Program-made: the position numbers and the translations under genes
Source: an uncultured Endozoicomonas sp.
Lineage (GTDB): Bacteria; Pseudomonadota; Gammaproteobacteria; Pseudomonadales; Endozoicomonadaceae
DNA length: 64,000 nt
Assembly (NCBI GenBank): GCA_900299555.1
Contig: OODV01000151.1
Span: forward strand, 1 to 64,000
Direction of reading: 5' to 3'
Shown here: positions 27,676 to 36,552 of the stretch, piece after piece
Numbering within the stretch: the first letter of the stretch is position 1
How the letters are laid out: the number at the start of each line of letters is the position of its first letter
The notes under the pieces: model-generated
The model's input: only the letters and a program-made list of their open reading frames with translations
Databases searched by the model: none
Told to the model about the DNA's origin: nothing

Positions 27676-28231
27676 CGTCATCCCCGTAGGCAGATTCGAT
27701 TTTTTTATTACAGTGATCGCAATACAGTTCTGTATTTTCGTAATTGATCTCGCAGTACATTGGACCGAATCGGTGGCTGTGGCGCAGGTCGTGGATAATG
27801 CTGGACAGGTTTTCTTTTACACATTCAAAGTGTGCTGACTCTCCGGTACTACTGCCGATAAACAGGGGGTAGCCCCCTGGCCAAGCATAGGGACCCGCTC
27901 TTAATGTGGCGCGCAGTTCTTTGCCTGTTTCGATAGTACTGTGATGGTAGGCGTATTTTTCGCGCACTATTTCACAGGTTTCGTCATCTTTACAAAGGTC
28001 ACCGTTACTGGCTAACCAGAACCGACTGCTGTGGCGACTGCCTTTCACGTAGAAGTCGTTCTCCTGACCATTCAGGGTTACCCCATCCTGCCACGTTAGG
28101 CCAATAGCAGAGTCGTTGTCGGTGCAGACGACCAAATACTGCCCATCCGACCCTCTTACTTCGTAAATCTCTGATTTCCAGTAAACTGTTTTACCAGCGT
28201 CCACTGCGGCTTTTATTTCGTCCAGAGTCAT
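27662..28231 (-). CDS. Hypothetical phage protein with C-terminal Cys pair (189 aa)
   Basis: N-terminal half is beta-rich (TVYWKSEIYEVRGSDGQYLV), similar in style to small phage domains that bind ligands; the C-terminus has CDHCNKKIESAYGDDDEEE, one C-x-x-C plus an acidic tail. Function unknown. Confidence 0.55.
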   Translation of the reverse strand: MTLDEIKAAVDAGKTVYWKSEIYEVRGSDGQYLVVCTDNDSAIGLTWQDGVTLNGQENDFYVKGSRHSSRFWLASNGDLCKDDETCEIVREKYAYHHSTIETGKELRATLRAGPYAWPGGYPLFIGSSTGESAHFECVKENLSSIIHDLRHSHRFGPMYCEINYENTELYCDHCNKKIESAYGDDDEEE

Positions 28232-29091
28232 ACTGGCATCCCTCCGTATTCACAATCTCCAGATGCGGGGTATGTACACCACTTGCAAGCAGTGTCTGAT
28301 GGTTTTGGGGGGAACTTAGTTGCCGAGGTTAATTTGATTGCTCTTGTTGTAAGCCTTGGCAGCAAAAGCATAATGTCTCCCCGTGTATAGGTTCGTATGC
28401 TTTCTTCCCCTGTATCCAGATACCAGAACTCAGTCGTCACATGCTCAAGCTCAGGGAAACGCATGAACGCTGAGATCGCGTACTCCATTGCCTGTCCACC
28501 GTGCTTTACTTCATTACCCCATTTCTTACCCGTCTTATGGTCGATGATCCGGGCGCTTGTTGGGTTCTCCCGAATGAATACATCCAACTTGGTTAACGCC
28601 CAGAGTTTTGGGTTTTTGTAGAGCTTTCCATCGTCCTCTATCGGGTTCCAATCAATGTCAAAACCCCAGTTCTGTTCCATTTCCACTTTGCCAGCGTCGT
28701 ACATCGTTTTGAGAAGGTTAAATCGGTTCTCGAACTCATCTGCTTTTTTCGCACTGGGCAGCTCTTCCCGTTCACCCTTTACGTAGGCTTCAGCTTCATC
28801 GTGGATCAGGGTTCCCCGGTTGGCTGCGTCGCTGTCAGGTTCTTTGATCCTTTTGACCCTGCGTAAATAGAGCCTGAAGGGGCAGGTTTGAAATTGTTGC
28901 AGGGAGCTATGTGACCAGAAACGGATTAATCCGCCCTGGGGGTCACTACTACCATCCGTTGCAATTAACGCAACTCGCTCTTGTTCAGATCGTTTCGGGT
29001 CGAACTCAAAGGTAGGTCGTGTTGTTTCTTCTACTTCGCTTTTTTTATTGCCGAACGCAATCGCGCTTTCTTCCGGGGGAACATAGCTCAT
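28228..29091 (-). CDS. PD-(D/E)XK nuclease with Cas4/AddB-like cysteines
   Basis: A 287-residue RecB/Cas4-type nuclease. The core has RGTLIHDEAEAY (metal-binding His), LTKLDVFI with the catalytic Asp, IIDHKTGKKW (D-x-K) and the trailing Q/Y motif GGQAMEYAIS. A cysteine in FQTCPFRLYL and three near the C-terminus (CKWCTYPASGDC) match the four-cysteine iron-sulfur arrangement of Cas4 and AddB. It probably acts as a recombination/replication exonuclease. Confidence 0.82.
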   Translation of the reverse strand: MSYVPPEESAIAFGNKKSEVEETTRPTFEFDPKRSEQERVALIATDGSSDPQGGLIRFWSHSSLQQFQTCPFRLYLRRVKRIKEPDSDAANRGTLIHDEAEAYVKGEREELPSAKKADEFENRFNLLKTMYDAGKVEMEQNWGFDIDWNPIEDDGKLYKNPKLWALTKLDVFIRENPTSARIIDHKTGKKWGNEVKHGGQAMEYAISAFMRFPELEHVTTEFWYLDTGEESIRTYTRGDIMLLLPRLTTRAIKLTSATKFPPKPSDTACKWCTYPASGDCEYGGMPV

Positions 29092-29094
29092 CGG

Positions 29095-29187
29095 TCAAAT
29101 CTCCAGATTAGCATTGCTTATAATTTTTTCCAGATACTCAATGTACTCAGCTACAGCGTTCCGGTTGCAGAGCGTTTGGCAGCACAT
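29095..29187 (-). CDS. Very small hypothetical ORF (30 aa)
   Basis: MCCQTLCNRNAVAEYIEYLE starts 3 bases after the primase-helicase stop; the frame ends just before the nuclease gene and contains palindrome site 5 near its 3' end. Weak ribosome binding site; it may not be translated. Confidence 0.3.
   Translation of the reverse strand: MCCQTLCNRNAVAEYIEYLEKIISNANLEI
29106..29122. promoter_or_regulatory. Dispersed prophage palindrome, site 5
   Basis: GATTAGCATTGCTTATA lies 15 bases upstream of the Cas4-like nuclease gene. Confidence 0.65.
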
Positions 29188-29189
29188 CC

Positions 29190-31745
29190 CTAACTCTTCT
29201 CTTGCTCTTTCTCTGAGGGAGGTACAAACTCCTCCATGCTGTTGGTGTGAGCATTGATGATCTCTTTGTCGATTTTGTGCTGCGTTATCAGCCGCTGCCT
29301 GTCGAGGTCGTTTATCCTCCATACTACTTTTACCCCCCGATTCTGCATTCCGTTGCGTGTGGGTTTCGTTGTGTTCAGGCCAAGCCGGGATAGCATCTTC
29401 CCGAACTTCTTGGTTGAGCCTGTATTACCGATGAGTACGTTGTAGAAAGCCCGCATTTCATAGTTGAAGATTGCAGTCTCTTCCCCGTGCTTATAATCCC
29501 TCAGCATGGTCTTTATAGCGTTTTTTGAACCTCTAAGGTCTTCAGCACCCTGTATACCCATGGGTACTTCCAGGACTTCAGTGAAGTAGCTCAGGTCGCC
29601 GGTGCGAATCGCGTGTACAAAACTGTCCTGGCTTCGACGTGAAGACTCCTGCATTTCTTTTTTGGCTGCGTTTTCCAGTGCGGTTGTTGCGGCGTCCATA
29701 TCCACTCTGAACTCCTGCATAAAGCGCACGAAGCCCTCTAATTCTTTCGGGATATCCTTTTCCACTCGTTTTTTCCAGTCAGGATACCGTTGCATGATCT
29801 TAATTTCCTGACGAGGGCACACGTTAAATCGCCGGTCTGAGTCTTCGATATACACGGCGTCGTGTTCGTTTGAGAAGAAGATGAAGTTGGCGTAGTTTTT
29901 TACGTCGATATGATCCCTTCTCATTGCCCGGATAGGGATGTGGTACTCGGTTATATATTCTTTTAACCGGTTGTTCATCTGTCCCGCATGGTCAGCGTGG
30001 GCGTTTTTGAACTCTTCGACGGTTACCAACAGACTGTCTTTCAGCCATGCGTTGTATTGCTCTGACAAGGTTTTGACGTTCATTGTTTTTACAGCCCGGT
30101 CAAAGATTGGTTTTAGTACCTTGTCTGTCAGAGAGCCTTTGCCTGTACCCTGAACACCGTGGATTACCCATGCAGTCAGCATCTTGTTTCGTTTCTGGAA
30201 TACAGCGGCCAGCCAGTTTATGAATCTCGGGAACTCTTCTCCGCCACAGGTCATGTGCTGGATCAGGTCATAGATTGTTGGGGCCACCAGTTTTAATTTT
30301 TGTATCGAGTCCATATCCGCACCAACGGCTTCTTCTGGAATATTCGCTTCACTCCAGAAGACAGGGTTAGGGCGAAACAGGTTGATGAAGTCATTGTCCA
30401 GGTCAACGGTACGCCGATCCTGTGGGGCAAATATCTCTTCAACAAAGGGCAGTTGTTCTGGTATCAGTTTTCCGTGCTTGCTAAACCAGTCTTCCAGCAC
30501 TTTGCTCCCCAGCTTTGTGGGGTAAATCTTTTCCAGTTCATTGCTCTTTTGGCAGTAATAGCCGTACTTAACAGTATCTTCTGAGCGGCTGATATAAGCA
30601 AAGGGCACCTTCTTCTGGAGGTCTGTACCCCCAGTTGACTTTTTTGCGGTTTCTTCCTCCTGTGTTGCGAGGTATTCATCCACAAACCAGTCGTAGGTTT
30701 CCTTGTCTGCTTCTTTAAATAGGAAGTTTTCTTCCCCTTTAAAGTTTCTGACGATTTCGGGTTCCGACTTTCTTACGAAATATGCTCCACTATCACCGTC
30801 ATTCACATTAAAGGAGCAATAGTCTCCATAATCACCAGCCATAGTCATAATGGCGGCATTCGGGTTTAACCGAACATCAGTGATACCAGAGGCTAGTTGT
30901 ATTCTTTTTAGTTTAGCTTTTTTAGGTTTTACACCATTGGTGGCGAAATACAGTGTTTCATACTTCTCTTTAGCGGTGTTGCTGGTCCACTCTGACTTTA
31001 CCTGAAGTAATTCCAAAGTCAGGTTTACTGCCGGTTCGTCTTTTTCAACCAGGATGATACGGTCTTTGTTGTCTTTGAATGGGTTTTTGTCCACCAACTC
31101 AAAGTTCGGGGGTGCTATGTAAACCATGCGGCTGTTTTCAGCCAGGTTAATATCAATCCGATAGCTCAGAGCAGCTTGCTTATCTGTCAGCCTCAATTGT
31201 TCGGTAAAGAATGGGGACGTGAAATTCAGGTGCTCCAGGTACTGTTTCAAAGCCTTCGGTGCAATGGCATCGGTTAACCAGAACTCAACATGTAGACCAA
31301 GTTTCTTTCGCTTAACTCCCATGCTTGAGCTGGCAGTAGCGATATAGCTGCTTTGATGGAAGCACAGCGGTAGCTTGTTAACCAGCATTTCTGCAATTTG
31401 TTTCAGTTGCTTCTCGCCCATCTGTTCTGGTGCTTCGTAGCCGGGTATTTCAATACCGTCGAAGTCCAGAATAATGGTTCGTGTAGGAGCGTCCCGGTCA
31501 CTCAGCCCCCGCCGACTTTCCTTTTGTAGTTCTTTGGTGAAAGGGCCTTTCATCATGGCAAACCCTTTCTTTGCAAACAGCCGCATCAGGCGCAGTTTTT
31601 CTTTCAATCCCTCTCGGGTAACAGGGACTTCTTTTTCAACGCTGGTTAGTGTTTTGGCTCCGGGGAAGGAGCTGACCTTCCCATCAGCATGATAAATCTT
31701 GGATAGTGATTTGCTTACGTGCTGTACAAAGGTCAGCTTGTCCAT
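29190..31745 (-). CDS. Primase-helicase: AEP/PrimPol-like N-terminus with SF3 (D5-type) helicase
   Basis: About 851 residues. The N-terminal third looks like an archaeo-eukaryotic primase: TIILDFDGIEI (D-x-D), LGLHVEFWLTD (His motif) and a following basic segment. The C-terminal half is a superfamily III helicase: Walker A HGVQGTGKGSLTDK, Walker B LLVTVEEFKNAH, and the SF3 sensor region FFSNEHDAVYIEDSDRRFNV. It likely primes and unwinds at the phage origin. A start at 31751 is possible. Confidence 0.85.
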   Translation of the reverse strand: MDKLTFVQHVSKSLSKIYHADGKVSSFPGAKTLTSVEKEVPVTREGLKEKLRLMRLFAKKGFAMMKGPFTKELQKESRRGLSDRDAPTRTIILDFDGIEIPGYEAPEQMGEKQLKQIAEMLVNKLPLCFHQSSYIATASSSMGVKRKKLGLHVEFWLTDAIAPKALKQYLEHLNFTSPFFTEQLRLTDKQAALSYRIDINLAENSRMVYIAPPNFELVDKNPFKDNKDRIILVEKDEPAVNLTLELLQVKSEWTSNTAKEKYETLYFATNGVKPKKAKLKRIQLASGITDVRLNPNAAIMTMAGDYGDYCSFNVNDGDSGAYFVRKSEPEIVRNFKGEENFLFKEADKETYDWFVDEYLATQEEETAKKSTGGTDLQKKVPFAYISRSEDTVKYGYYCQKSNELEKIYPTKLGSKVLEDWFSKHGKLIPEQLPFVEEIFAPQDRRTVDLDNDFINLFRPNPVFWSEANIPEEAVGADMDSIQKLKLVAPTIYDLIQHMTCGGEEFPRFINWLAAVFQKRNKMLTAWVIHGVQGTGKGSLTDKVLKPIFDRAVKTMNVKTLSEQYNAWLKDSLLVTVEEFKNAHADHAGQMNNRLKEYITEYHIPIRAMRRDHIDVKNYANFIFFSNEHDAVYIEDSDRRFNVCPRQEIKIMQRYPDWKKRVEKDIPKELEGFVRFMQEFRVDMDAATTALENAAKKEMQESSRRSQDSFVHAIRTGDLSYFTEVLEVPMGIQGAEDLRGSKNAIKTMLRDYKHGEETAIFNYEMRAFYNVLIGNTGSTKKFGKMLSRLGLNTTKPTRNGMQNRGVKVVWRINDLDRQRLITQHKIDKEIINAHTNSMEEFVPPSEKEQEKS

Positions 31746-31760
31746 ATTCAATTATTCTCC

Positions 31761-31780
31761 ATATAAGCAATGCTAATATA
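31761..31780. promoter_or_regulatory. Dispersed prophage palindrome, site 6
   Basis: ATATAAGCAATGCTAATATA, 10-16 bases upstream of the primase-helicase start. Confidence 0.7.
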
Positions 31781-31791
31781 TCAGGTTAGCA

Positions 31792-33726
31792 TTATTTTGA
31801 ATAGCAAGTGTCTATACCCCCGTCTGATTTAAGTGTAAGGCTGGGGTCAGTCCAATCGGGTCGCTTTATCAGCTCTAAATCCAGTCTGCGGAAGGCTTCT
31901 TCTGCCAGATGGTCTATGACGACGACCACGACTTCATCGTGTACTGTCAGAGCCATCTGTCCTCTGTCACCCAGCCAGTTTCTGAACCGTACCATGGCAC
32001 TCGACATGATAATACGGGACAGGGCTTGGATGATGTTCTCAAGGAATAAACCGCCGTAGATTTTCTTCCAGAATTTACCTTCCCAATATTCATACTCATT
32101 GAATGCTTCGGGGTGGTCGATTGCCCTTAGTCCGGGGTAGTTCAGCGCCAGTCCATTGGGTAGCACTACACGTCTGTATTCGATTCTTACAGGACCCAGC
32201 ATATAGGGTTCCAGGTTCGGGTTGGCCATATCCTGAATAACCAGTTGCAGGTGTTTCCACATGGCGGTAATGCAGTAGTTTTTCCTGCGATAGGTTTGTA
32301 CTACATGGGTTGCTTTTTCTAACCCAATGTTTACCCGCATACCCATGGCTCCAGAGGCCAGCGTATGGTGGAATTTGGGGGCACCCATGTTATAGCCCAG
32401 CCCCAACTCAGCAACTTTACCAACGAACCCTTCCACCTCTTGTTTCGGGTCCTTCCTGTTTACTGGATAGCCGTAGATATCCGTGGCCATATCGTTGTAG
32501 ATATCCTGACCCGCTGCCAATCGTTTCAGCTTGTCTTCCTGCCCACAGAACCACGCACTCATCCTCCCTTCAATATTCGACAGGTCACGGACAACTACTT
32601 TGTAGCCCTCTGGTGCTTTTAATCCACGGCGAAGGATGGACCCTCTGCCGAGGTTCTGGGGGTTTTGCTTGTTCGTACCGCCCCAACGACCCGTATGTGC
32701 TTTGTGGTAGTTGAGTGGCATGGCTATGTTGCCCTCGGGGTTGATCCAGCTTTTTGAACCGTGATCCAACATCCGGGCACAGCGACTCAGTTCTGAATTT
32801 GCAGTCGCTGCAAGCCGTGCTTTCCAGATAGCTTTCAGTTCTGGGTGGTTATCTTGCAGGTCAAGGAACTCAAGGTCATCCTTGGCCAGCGGGTAGCGCA
32901 TGTTATGCGGGTCTTTTTCCGTTGGGCTGGGTACTTTTTCAATTTTAATCCCGTGCTCTTTTTCCAGTCTTGCTACAAACTTGTCGTTTGAGGCGAGCGT
33001 TGAACGTGGCCAGCCACTTATTCTATACCAGCGTTCTTTGTTTCTTTGCAGGCGATTCTGGTATTTCTTTACCCGCTCGCTGTCTAGTACGAAAGGGCGG
33101 TTGATGAACATTTGGAGTGTCATATCCATGACTTCTAACTCTTCAGGAGGGAAGCCCATTTGCCACATTTTTTCGAACGCTGCGAACGTGATCTCCACGT
33201 CCTGTATGCAGTAGTTACTGATGATTCTTTCCTGCCTTTCATCAAGAAACCAGATGCCATCAGCAACACTCAAATCTTCTTTTTGTTTCCACATTTTTTT
33301 GTTGTCTGGGAAGCAGCGTTTTACCAGGCTGTCCAGATCGGCAGGTTGCTGGTTCCATAGGGCACGGCTCATACCCTGTGTGTCGTAATATTTCTTGGCT
33401 TTGAGTTTGTATATCCAGTGCAATATCGCGCCATCAAACATGGTGTTATGGCCCAGCACCGTATGGTCGTTGTTCTCAGGGAACATTTCTTTCTGGAAGT
33501 ATTCAAGGTCGTCGTGGCTAACCCACTCAGCCGGTGCTCTGTCGATTTTGACGCCTACACCATGCGCTCTGAAGGGGACTTCAACCAGCCCATGTTTTTT
33601 GGTTACTTTGGACCCCCGGAGGTATTCTTCATAGGTCCAGTTTTTCAGTGTATAGGCAGGCCCTTTGGTCCCTTTGTCTTTTCGTGTCCGAAATGCTGTT
33701 TCGTAGTCAAGGGTGATAAAACTCAT
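31792..33726 (-). CDS. Phage DNA polymerase, family A with 3'-5' exonuclease
   Basis: A 644-residue T7-type polymerase. Exonuclease motifs: ITLDYETA (D-x-E), GHNTMFDGAI and NYCIQDVEIT (Y-x-x-x-D). Polymerase motif A is VVRDLSNIEGRMSAWF, motif B lies around KVAELGLGYNMGAP, and motif C is TVHDEVVVVV (HDE). There is no 5'-nuclease domain. It replicates the phage genome with the adjacent primase-helicase. Palindrome site 7 directly abuts its start codon. Confidence 0.95.
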   Translation of the reverse strand: MSFITLDYETAFRTRKDKGTKGPAYTLKNWTYEEYLRGSKVTKKHGLVEVPFRAHGVGVKIDRAPAEWVSHDDLEYFQKEMFPENNDHTVLGHNTMFDGAILHWIYKLKAKKYYDTQGMSRALWNQQPADLDSLVKRCFPDNKKMWKQKEDLSVADGIWFLDERQERIISNYCIQDVEITFAAFEKMWQMGFPPEELEVMDMTLQMFINRPFVLDSERVKKYQNRLQRNKERWYRISGWPRSTLASNDKFVARLEKEHGIKIEKVPSPTEKDPHNMRYPLAKDDLEFLDLQDNHPELKAIWKARLAATANSELSRCARMLDHGSKSWINPEGNIAMPLNYHKAHTGRWGGTNKQNPQNLGRGSILRRGLKAPEGYKVVVRDLSNIEGRMSAWFCGQEDKLKRLAAGQDIYNDMATDIYGYPVNRKDPKQEVEGFVGKVAELGLGYNMGAPKFHHTLASGAMGMRVNIGLEKATHVVQTYRRKNYCITAMWKHLQLVIQDMANPNLEPYMLGPVRIEYRRVVLPNGLALNYPGLRAIDHPEAFNEYEYWEGKFWKKIYGGLFLENIIQALSRIIMSSAMVRFRNWLGDRGQMALTVHDEVVVVVIDHLAEEAFRRLDLELIKRPDWTDPSLTLKSDGGIDTCYSK

Positions 33727-33745
33727 ATATTAGCCCTGCTTATAT
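33727..33745. promoter_or_regulatory. Dispersed prophage palindrome, site 7, carrying the polA ribosome binding site
   Basis: ATATTAGCCCTGCTTATAT lies directly against the polymerase ATG. Read on the minus strand, its variable centre supplies AGGG about 8 bases before the start, so the palindrome itself appears to hold the Shine-Dalgarno sequence. Confidence 0.65.
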
Positions 33746-34210
33746 TTATAGTCGGTCTTTGAGGGTATCACATACCAATCGAGTGAACCGGTCTGAGTTG
33801 GCCACATTGTCAAAAAATTCGTCTTCAATAATATCCGCATCCCTGATGGCGTCCCGGATCATATCGGTTGTAATACTGTCCCTTACGGCCTTTTCAAAAA
33901 GGGATGTACCGACTACTTCGTTCTCGAACTTGGTATCAAGTTCATCTGTTTCAATAAAATCTTCACAGTACGCTTCCATTTCACGTTCCGTGACATACTT
34001 ATGGCCAATAGCGTCTTTTGCTATTTGTCTGATTGCCGCTTCTACGGGTGTAATTTCGTCTGAGTTGCAGTCCTGGTTTAGTAGCTTCAGTACAGCTTTC
34101 TCCAAGACTATCTCTGGAGTTTGCTCTTTTGGTGTTTCAGCCAGGCGTTTATCGACAATGCTGATGATGAAGTTTTCCAACATAGCTGCGAATTGTTTGA
34201 ACAGTTCCAT
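33746..34210 (-). CDS. Hypothetical acidic phage protein (154 aa)
   Basis: Helical, acidic protein beginning MELFKQFAAMLENFIISIVD. No recognised family. It ends at the palindrome preceding the DNA polymerase gene. Confidence 0.55.
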   Translation of the reverse strand: MELFKQFAAMLENFIISIVDKRLAETPKEQTPEIVLEKAVLKLLNQDCNSDEITPVEAAIRQIAKDAIGHKYVTEREMEAYCEDFIETDELDTKFENEVVGTSLFEKAVRDSITTDMIRDAIRDADIIEDEFFDNVANSDRFTRLVCDTLKDRL

Positions 34211-34221
34211 GGTTATTCTCT

Positions 34222-34998
34222 TTATATGTATTCAGGGGATTCAGGTAAAGTGTTCTCCAGAAACTCACGAATGATCTTTTGTGCGTCCTCTGGCCATTGG
34301 TTCAAAAGGTGTTTTTCAGCGATCTCCAACATTTGACCTTTGTCGTAGTCATAGGTGTTTTTCAGATAATCCGTGAAATGGAAATCTACCTCGTCATTGA
34401 TCTCCAGCTTGCAGTACAGAGGTGCATCCCAGAACAGATGGTCGATGGTTTCCTGAAAACTGTCAGCAATCTCCTGTGTCGGGTCCTCATGGCCGTAGGC
34501 AACCAGGACTTCTCTGGGGATAATGACGGTTGCATAGTCTCCCTGACTGTAGCCCGTTGTGGTCAACTCAAAGAACTCAGGTTCAAAATACTCTTCAAGG
34601 AACTCATGGAGCGGGGCGTCCCAGCGCATATCGTTTGCGATGGCATCCAGTAGCTCATCTGTGGTTGTTTTACGGATTGGTGTTGCGTCGAACTGCCATA
34701 TGTTCCCCAGAACAGTTTTTACTTCACTGAGGCTGCACAGTGAAAAATCTTTGCTGTTTTGGTAGCTGACATAGGCTTTTAACAGCTCTTGAGGCGTACC
34801 TAACTTGTAGGTTCTCTTAAAGTCCTTGGCTTCTATACTCCCAAAACCGGTGAATACCCAAACGTCAGCTTTCCTGTGATTCCTTTCCAGATTTACCAGA
34901 CACTCCTCAAAATCCATCCTCGCTCTGTCGCAGTCGAAAGAGCAGGAGAGTACAAGGTTCAGGCCGGTGGAGCTTTGGTCGAAGTTACTTTTTCTCAT
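34222..34998 (-). CDS. Hypothetical phage protein (258 aa)
   Basis: The start MRKSNFDQSS overlaps the upstream stop by 14 bases, which supports it over longer frames. An N-terminal basic part with LNLVLSCSFDCDRARMDFEE is followed by an acidic remainder. Function unknown. Confidence 0.55.
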   Translation of the reverse strand: MRKSNFDQSSTGLNLVLSCSFDCDRARMDFEECLVNLERNHRKADVWVFTGFGSIEAKDFKRTYKLGTPQELLKAYVSYQNSKDFSLCSLSEVKTVLGNIWQFDATPIRKTTTDELLDAIANDMRWDAPLHEFLEEYFEPEFFELTTTGYSQGDYATVIIPREVLVAYGHEDPTQEIADSFQETIDHLFWDAPLYCKLEINDEVDFHFTDYLKNTYDYDKGQMLEIAEKHLLNQWPEDAQKIIREFLENTLPESPEYI

Positions 34999-35326
34999 GG
35001 CCGTACTTCCCCTTGTACTCCAGGTAATTACCTGACCCATTCAGTTCTTCTTGGTTGAACGTATGCGGATAGAAATATTTCTTGAGTACAAGGAGGTCTT
35101 CGTCTGGGATTATTGCCGTTCCATTTCCGCTATAGGCAAACTCCCAGCCCATATCGGCAACGGTGTACTCATCCCATTCAAGGTCTTCTGGATTGTGGGA
35201 TTCGCAGTACATGGCGTAATCAAAGGCATCCTGTTCTGAGGGTGCGTCGGTTATCACCATTTTTGTGCTTTTTTCGTACTCACCTGTACGGATTTTTACG
35301 TTGACGAATACATTAATTTTATCCAT
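34985..35326 (-). CDS. Hypothetical acidic phage protein (113 aa)
   Basis: N-terminus MDKINVFVNVKIRTGEYEKS suggests a beta-strand start; DAFDYAMYCESHNPEDLEWD follows. Overlaps both neighbours. Function unknown. Confidence 0.55.
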   Translation of the reverse strand: MDKINVFVNVKIRTGEYEKSTKMVITDAPSEQDAFDYAMYCESHNPEDLEWDEYTVADMGWEFAYSGNGTAIIPDEDLLVLKKYFYPHTFNQEELNGSGNYLEYKGKYGHEKK

Positions 35327-35558
35327 TGACCACCTCCGCTCCCATTTTTTCCAGGAACTGCTTGGTCGAATACGCAGCAGCGTCGATCAGTGACCATACA
35401 TCAGCTACATCCCAGTACTCGAAAGGTTCCCAAGCTGCTTCTTCCAGAAAGGTATCTTGTTCAACGGTGGACATTTCATTCCAGTTATCAGGGATATGTT
35501 CTGTCAGGAAATGCCCGGAAGTCTGTTGCAGTATTTCAAAGTAATTAATCTTCTTCAT
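35319..35558 (-). CDS. Small hypothetical phage protein (79 aa)
   Basis: Acidic and aromatic-rich (WEPFEYWDVADVWSLIDAAA). Overlaps the gene upstream by about 14 bases. Function unknown. Confidence 0.5.
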   Translation of the reverse strand: MKKINYFEILQQTSGHFLTEHIPDNWNEMSTVEQDTFLEEAAWEPFEYWDVADVWSLIDAAAYSTKQFLEKMGAEVVNG

Positions 35559-36258
35559 GGGCATGTACCTCCTTGTAAATCTCGTTGATCACATAGTCCA
35601 TACTGATGGCTTGCCCTGTGCATGTTCTGCACCAGACAGTCAGGCCGAAGAAATCATCAACGACGGTTTGCCCGTGCTGCTTTAACTTGTAGGCGAGATG
35701 GCTTGATACCAGCCAGTGTTCGTATACTTCAGCGCCTTCGATATCGTTGTAACGGATACAGTTTTCAACCGCTTCGTCTTCGGTGTCGAACTCATCCAGA
35801 CCGGATACATCAAAGGGTTTTTCGACGCAGTAGCTGCCGCCCCTGTGTGTTATCTTGAAACCGTCCTCCTCCAAACCTGCCAGCGCATCTTGCAGTTGGT
35901 CTTCGGCGTCCTCGTCGTCTTCCGGGTCGTAGCAAACATGGCCCTCATCAGCAGCGAATGCGACCAGTTCTTCAAGGCAGAAATCGCCAATGGCTTCGGG
36001 TTCTACATTGTCGGAGCAGTCGGTGTAGTACCAATAATCGCCCTTCTGGAAGAACTGAAACCCGGCATTGATACAGTCATCCTGATCCGGCGTTGTCCTG
36101 AAAAGTTCATGGGCTGTTTCTTCGTTGTACTCGGGGAATACCCCTTCAAAAAACTTAGGAGCCACTTCACTGACCAGTTCACTCAGGCAGTAGTACACAT
36201 GGTCGCTAACGTACTGGCTTACTTTATGTTGGTATTCTGCGTCGTCTGAATAGCTCAT
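35545..36258 (-). CDS. Large acidic phage protein (237 aa)
   Basis: Strongly acidic middle (YDPEDDEDAEDQLQDALAG). The C-terminal domain EHWLVSSHLAYKLKQHGQTV, then WCRTCTGQAISMD, resembles a conserved segment found in plasmid and phage accessory proteins (HG-V-DF-GL-xW-RTxTGQ). Function unknown; the acidity could point to DNA mimicry, but that is speculative. Palindrome site 8 lies just upstream. Confidence 0.55.
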   Translation of the reverse strand: MSYSDDAEYQHKVSQYVSDHVYYCLSELVSEVAPKFFEGVFPEYNEETAHELFRTTPDQDDCINAGFQFFQKGDYWYYTDCSDNVEPEAIGDFCLEELVAFAADEGHVCYDPEDDEDAEDQLQDALAGLEEDGFKITHRGGSYCVEKPFDVSGLDEFDTEDEAVENCIRYNDIEGAEVYEHWLVSSHLAYKLKQHGQTVVDDFFGLTVWCRTCTGQAISMDYVINEIYKEVHAHEED

Positions 36259-36270
36259 CCCTTTGCTCCT

Positions 36271-36289
36271 TATTAGCTATGCTAATATT
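36271..36289. promoter_or_regulatory. Dispersed prophage palindrome, site 8
   Basis: TATTAGCTATGCTAATATT, 13 bases upstream of the acidic protein gene at 36258. Confidence 0.65.
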
Positions 36290-36552
36290 TTGTTGTAATA
36301 TTTTTTACAGGGTTCCCTGCTGAATTTATGGAGTTCTTTTTTCTTCCCTATCTGCCATTTTGAAAATCGCTCACAAGCTTCTTTTTCCTGTTTGCAGTGA
36401 ATAAAGTGTTCGCATCCATCGCAGGGACAGTTGGCTGTTTCGCCGGTATCTTTTTTACTTGAGTAGGGTAGGGGTCTTTCATTGAAGCCTTTTTCTATAT
36501 GAAAGATTGTTTCCGAAGTACTGCTGTGTTTTTCCCGAGCTGTCTCAGTCAT
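36277..36552 (-). CDS. Four-cysteine small phage protein (91 aa)
   Basis: Contains CDGCEHFIHCKQEKEACERF, spacing C-x2-C-x5-C-x5-A-C-x2-F, probably a zinc site. The same spacing occurs in the protein at 52905-53195. The start at 36552 overlaps the upstream stop; its stop overlaps palindrome site 8. Confidence 0.6.
   Translation of the reverse strand: MTETAREKHSSTSETIFHIEKGFNERPLPYSSKKDTGETANCPCDGCEHFIHCKQEKEACERFSKWQIGKKKELHKFSREPCKKYYNKILA

Noticed and set aside
28228..29091. CRISPR-associated Cas4
   Set aside because: The cysteine pattern matches Cas4/AddB nucleases, but there is no CRISPR array or other cas gene; a phage recombination nuclease is likelier.
29187..29322. Extended start for the 30-codon ORF
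   Set aside because: The extension overlaps the primase-helicase C-terminus out of frame and is rich in Gln/Arg with no coding pattern.
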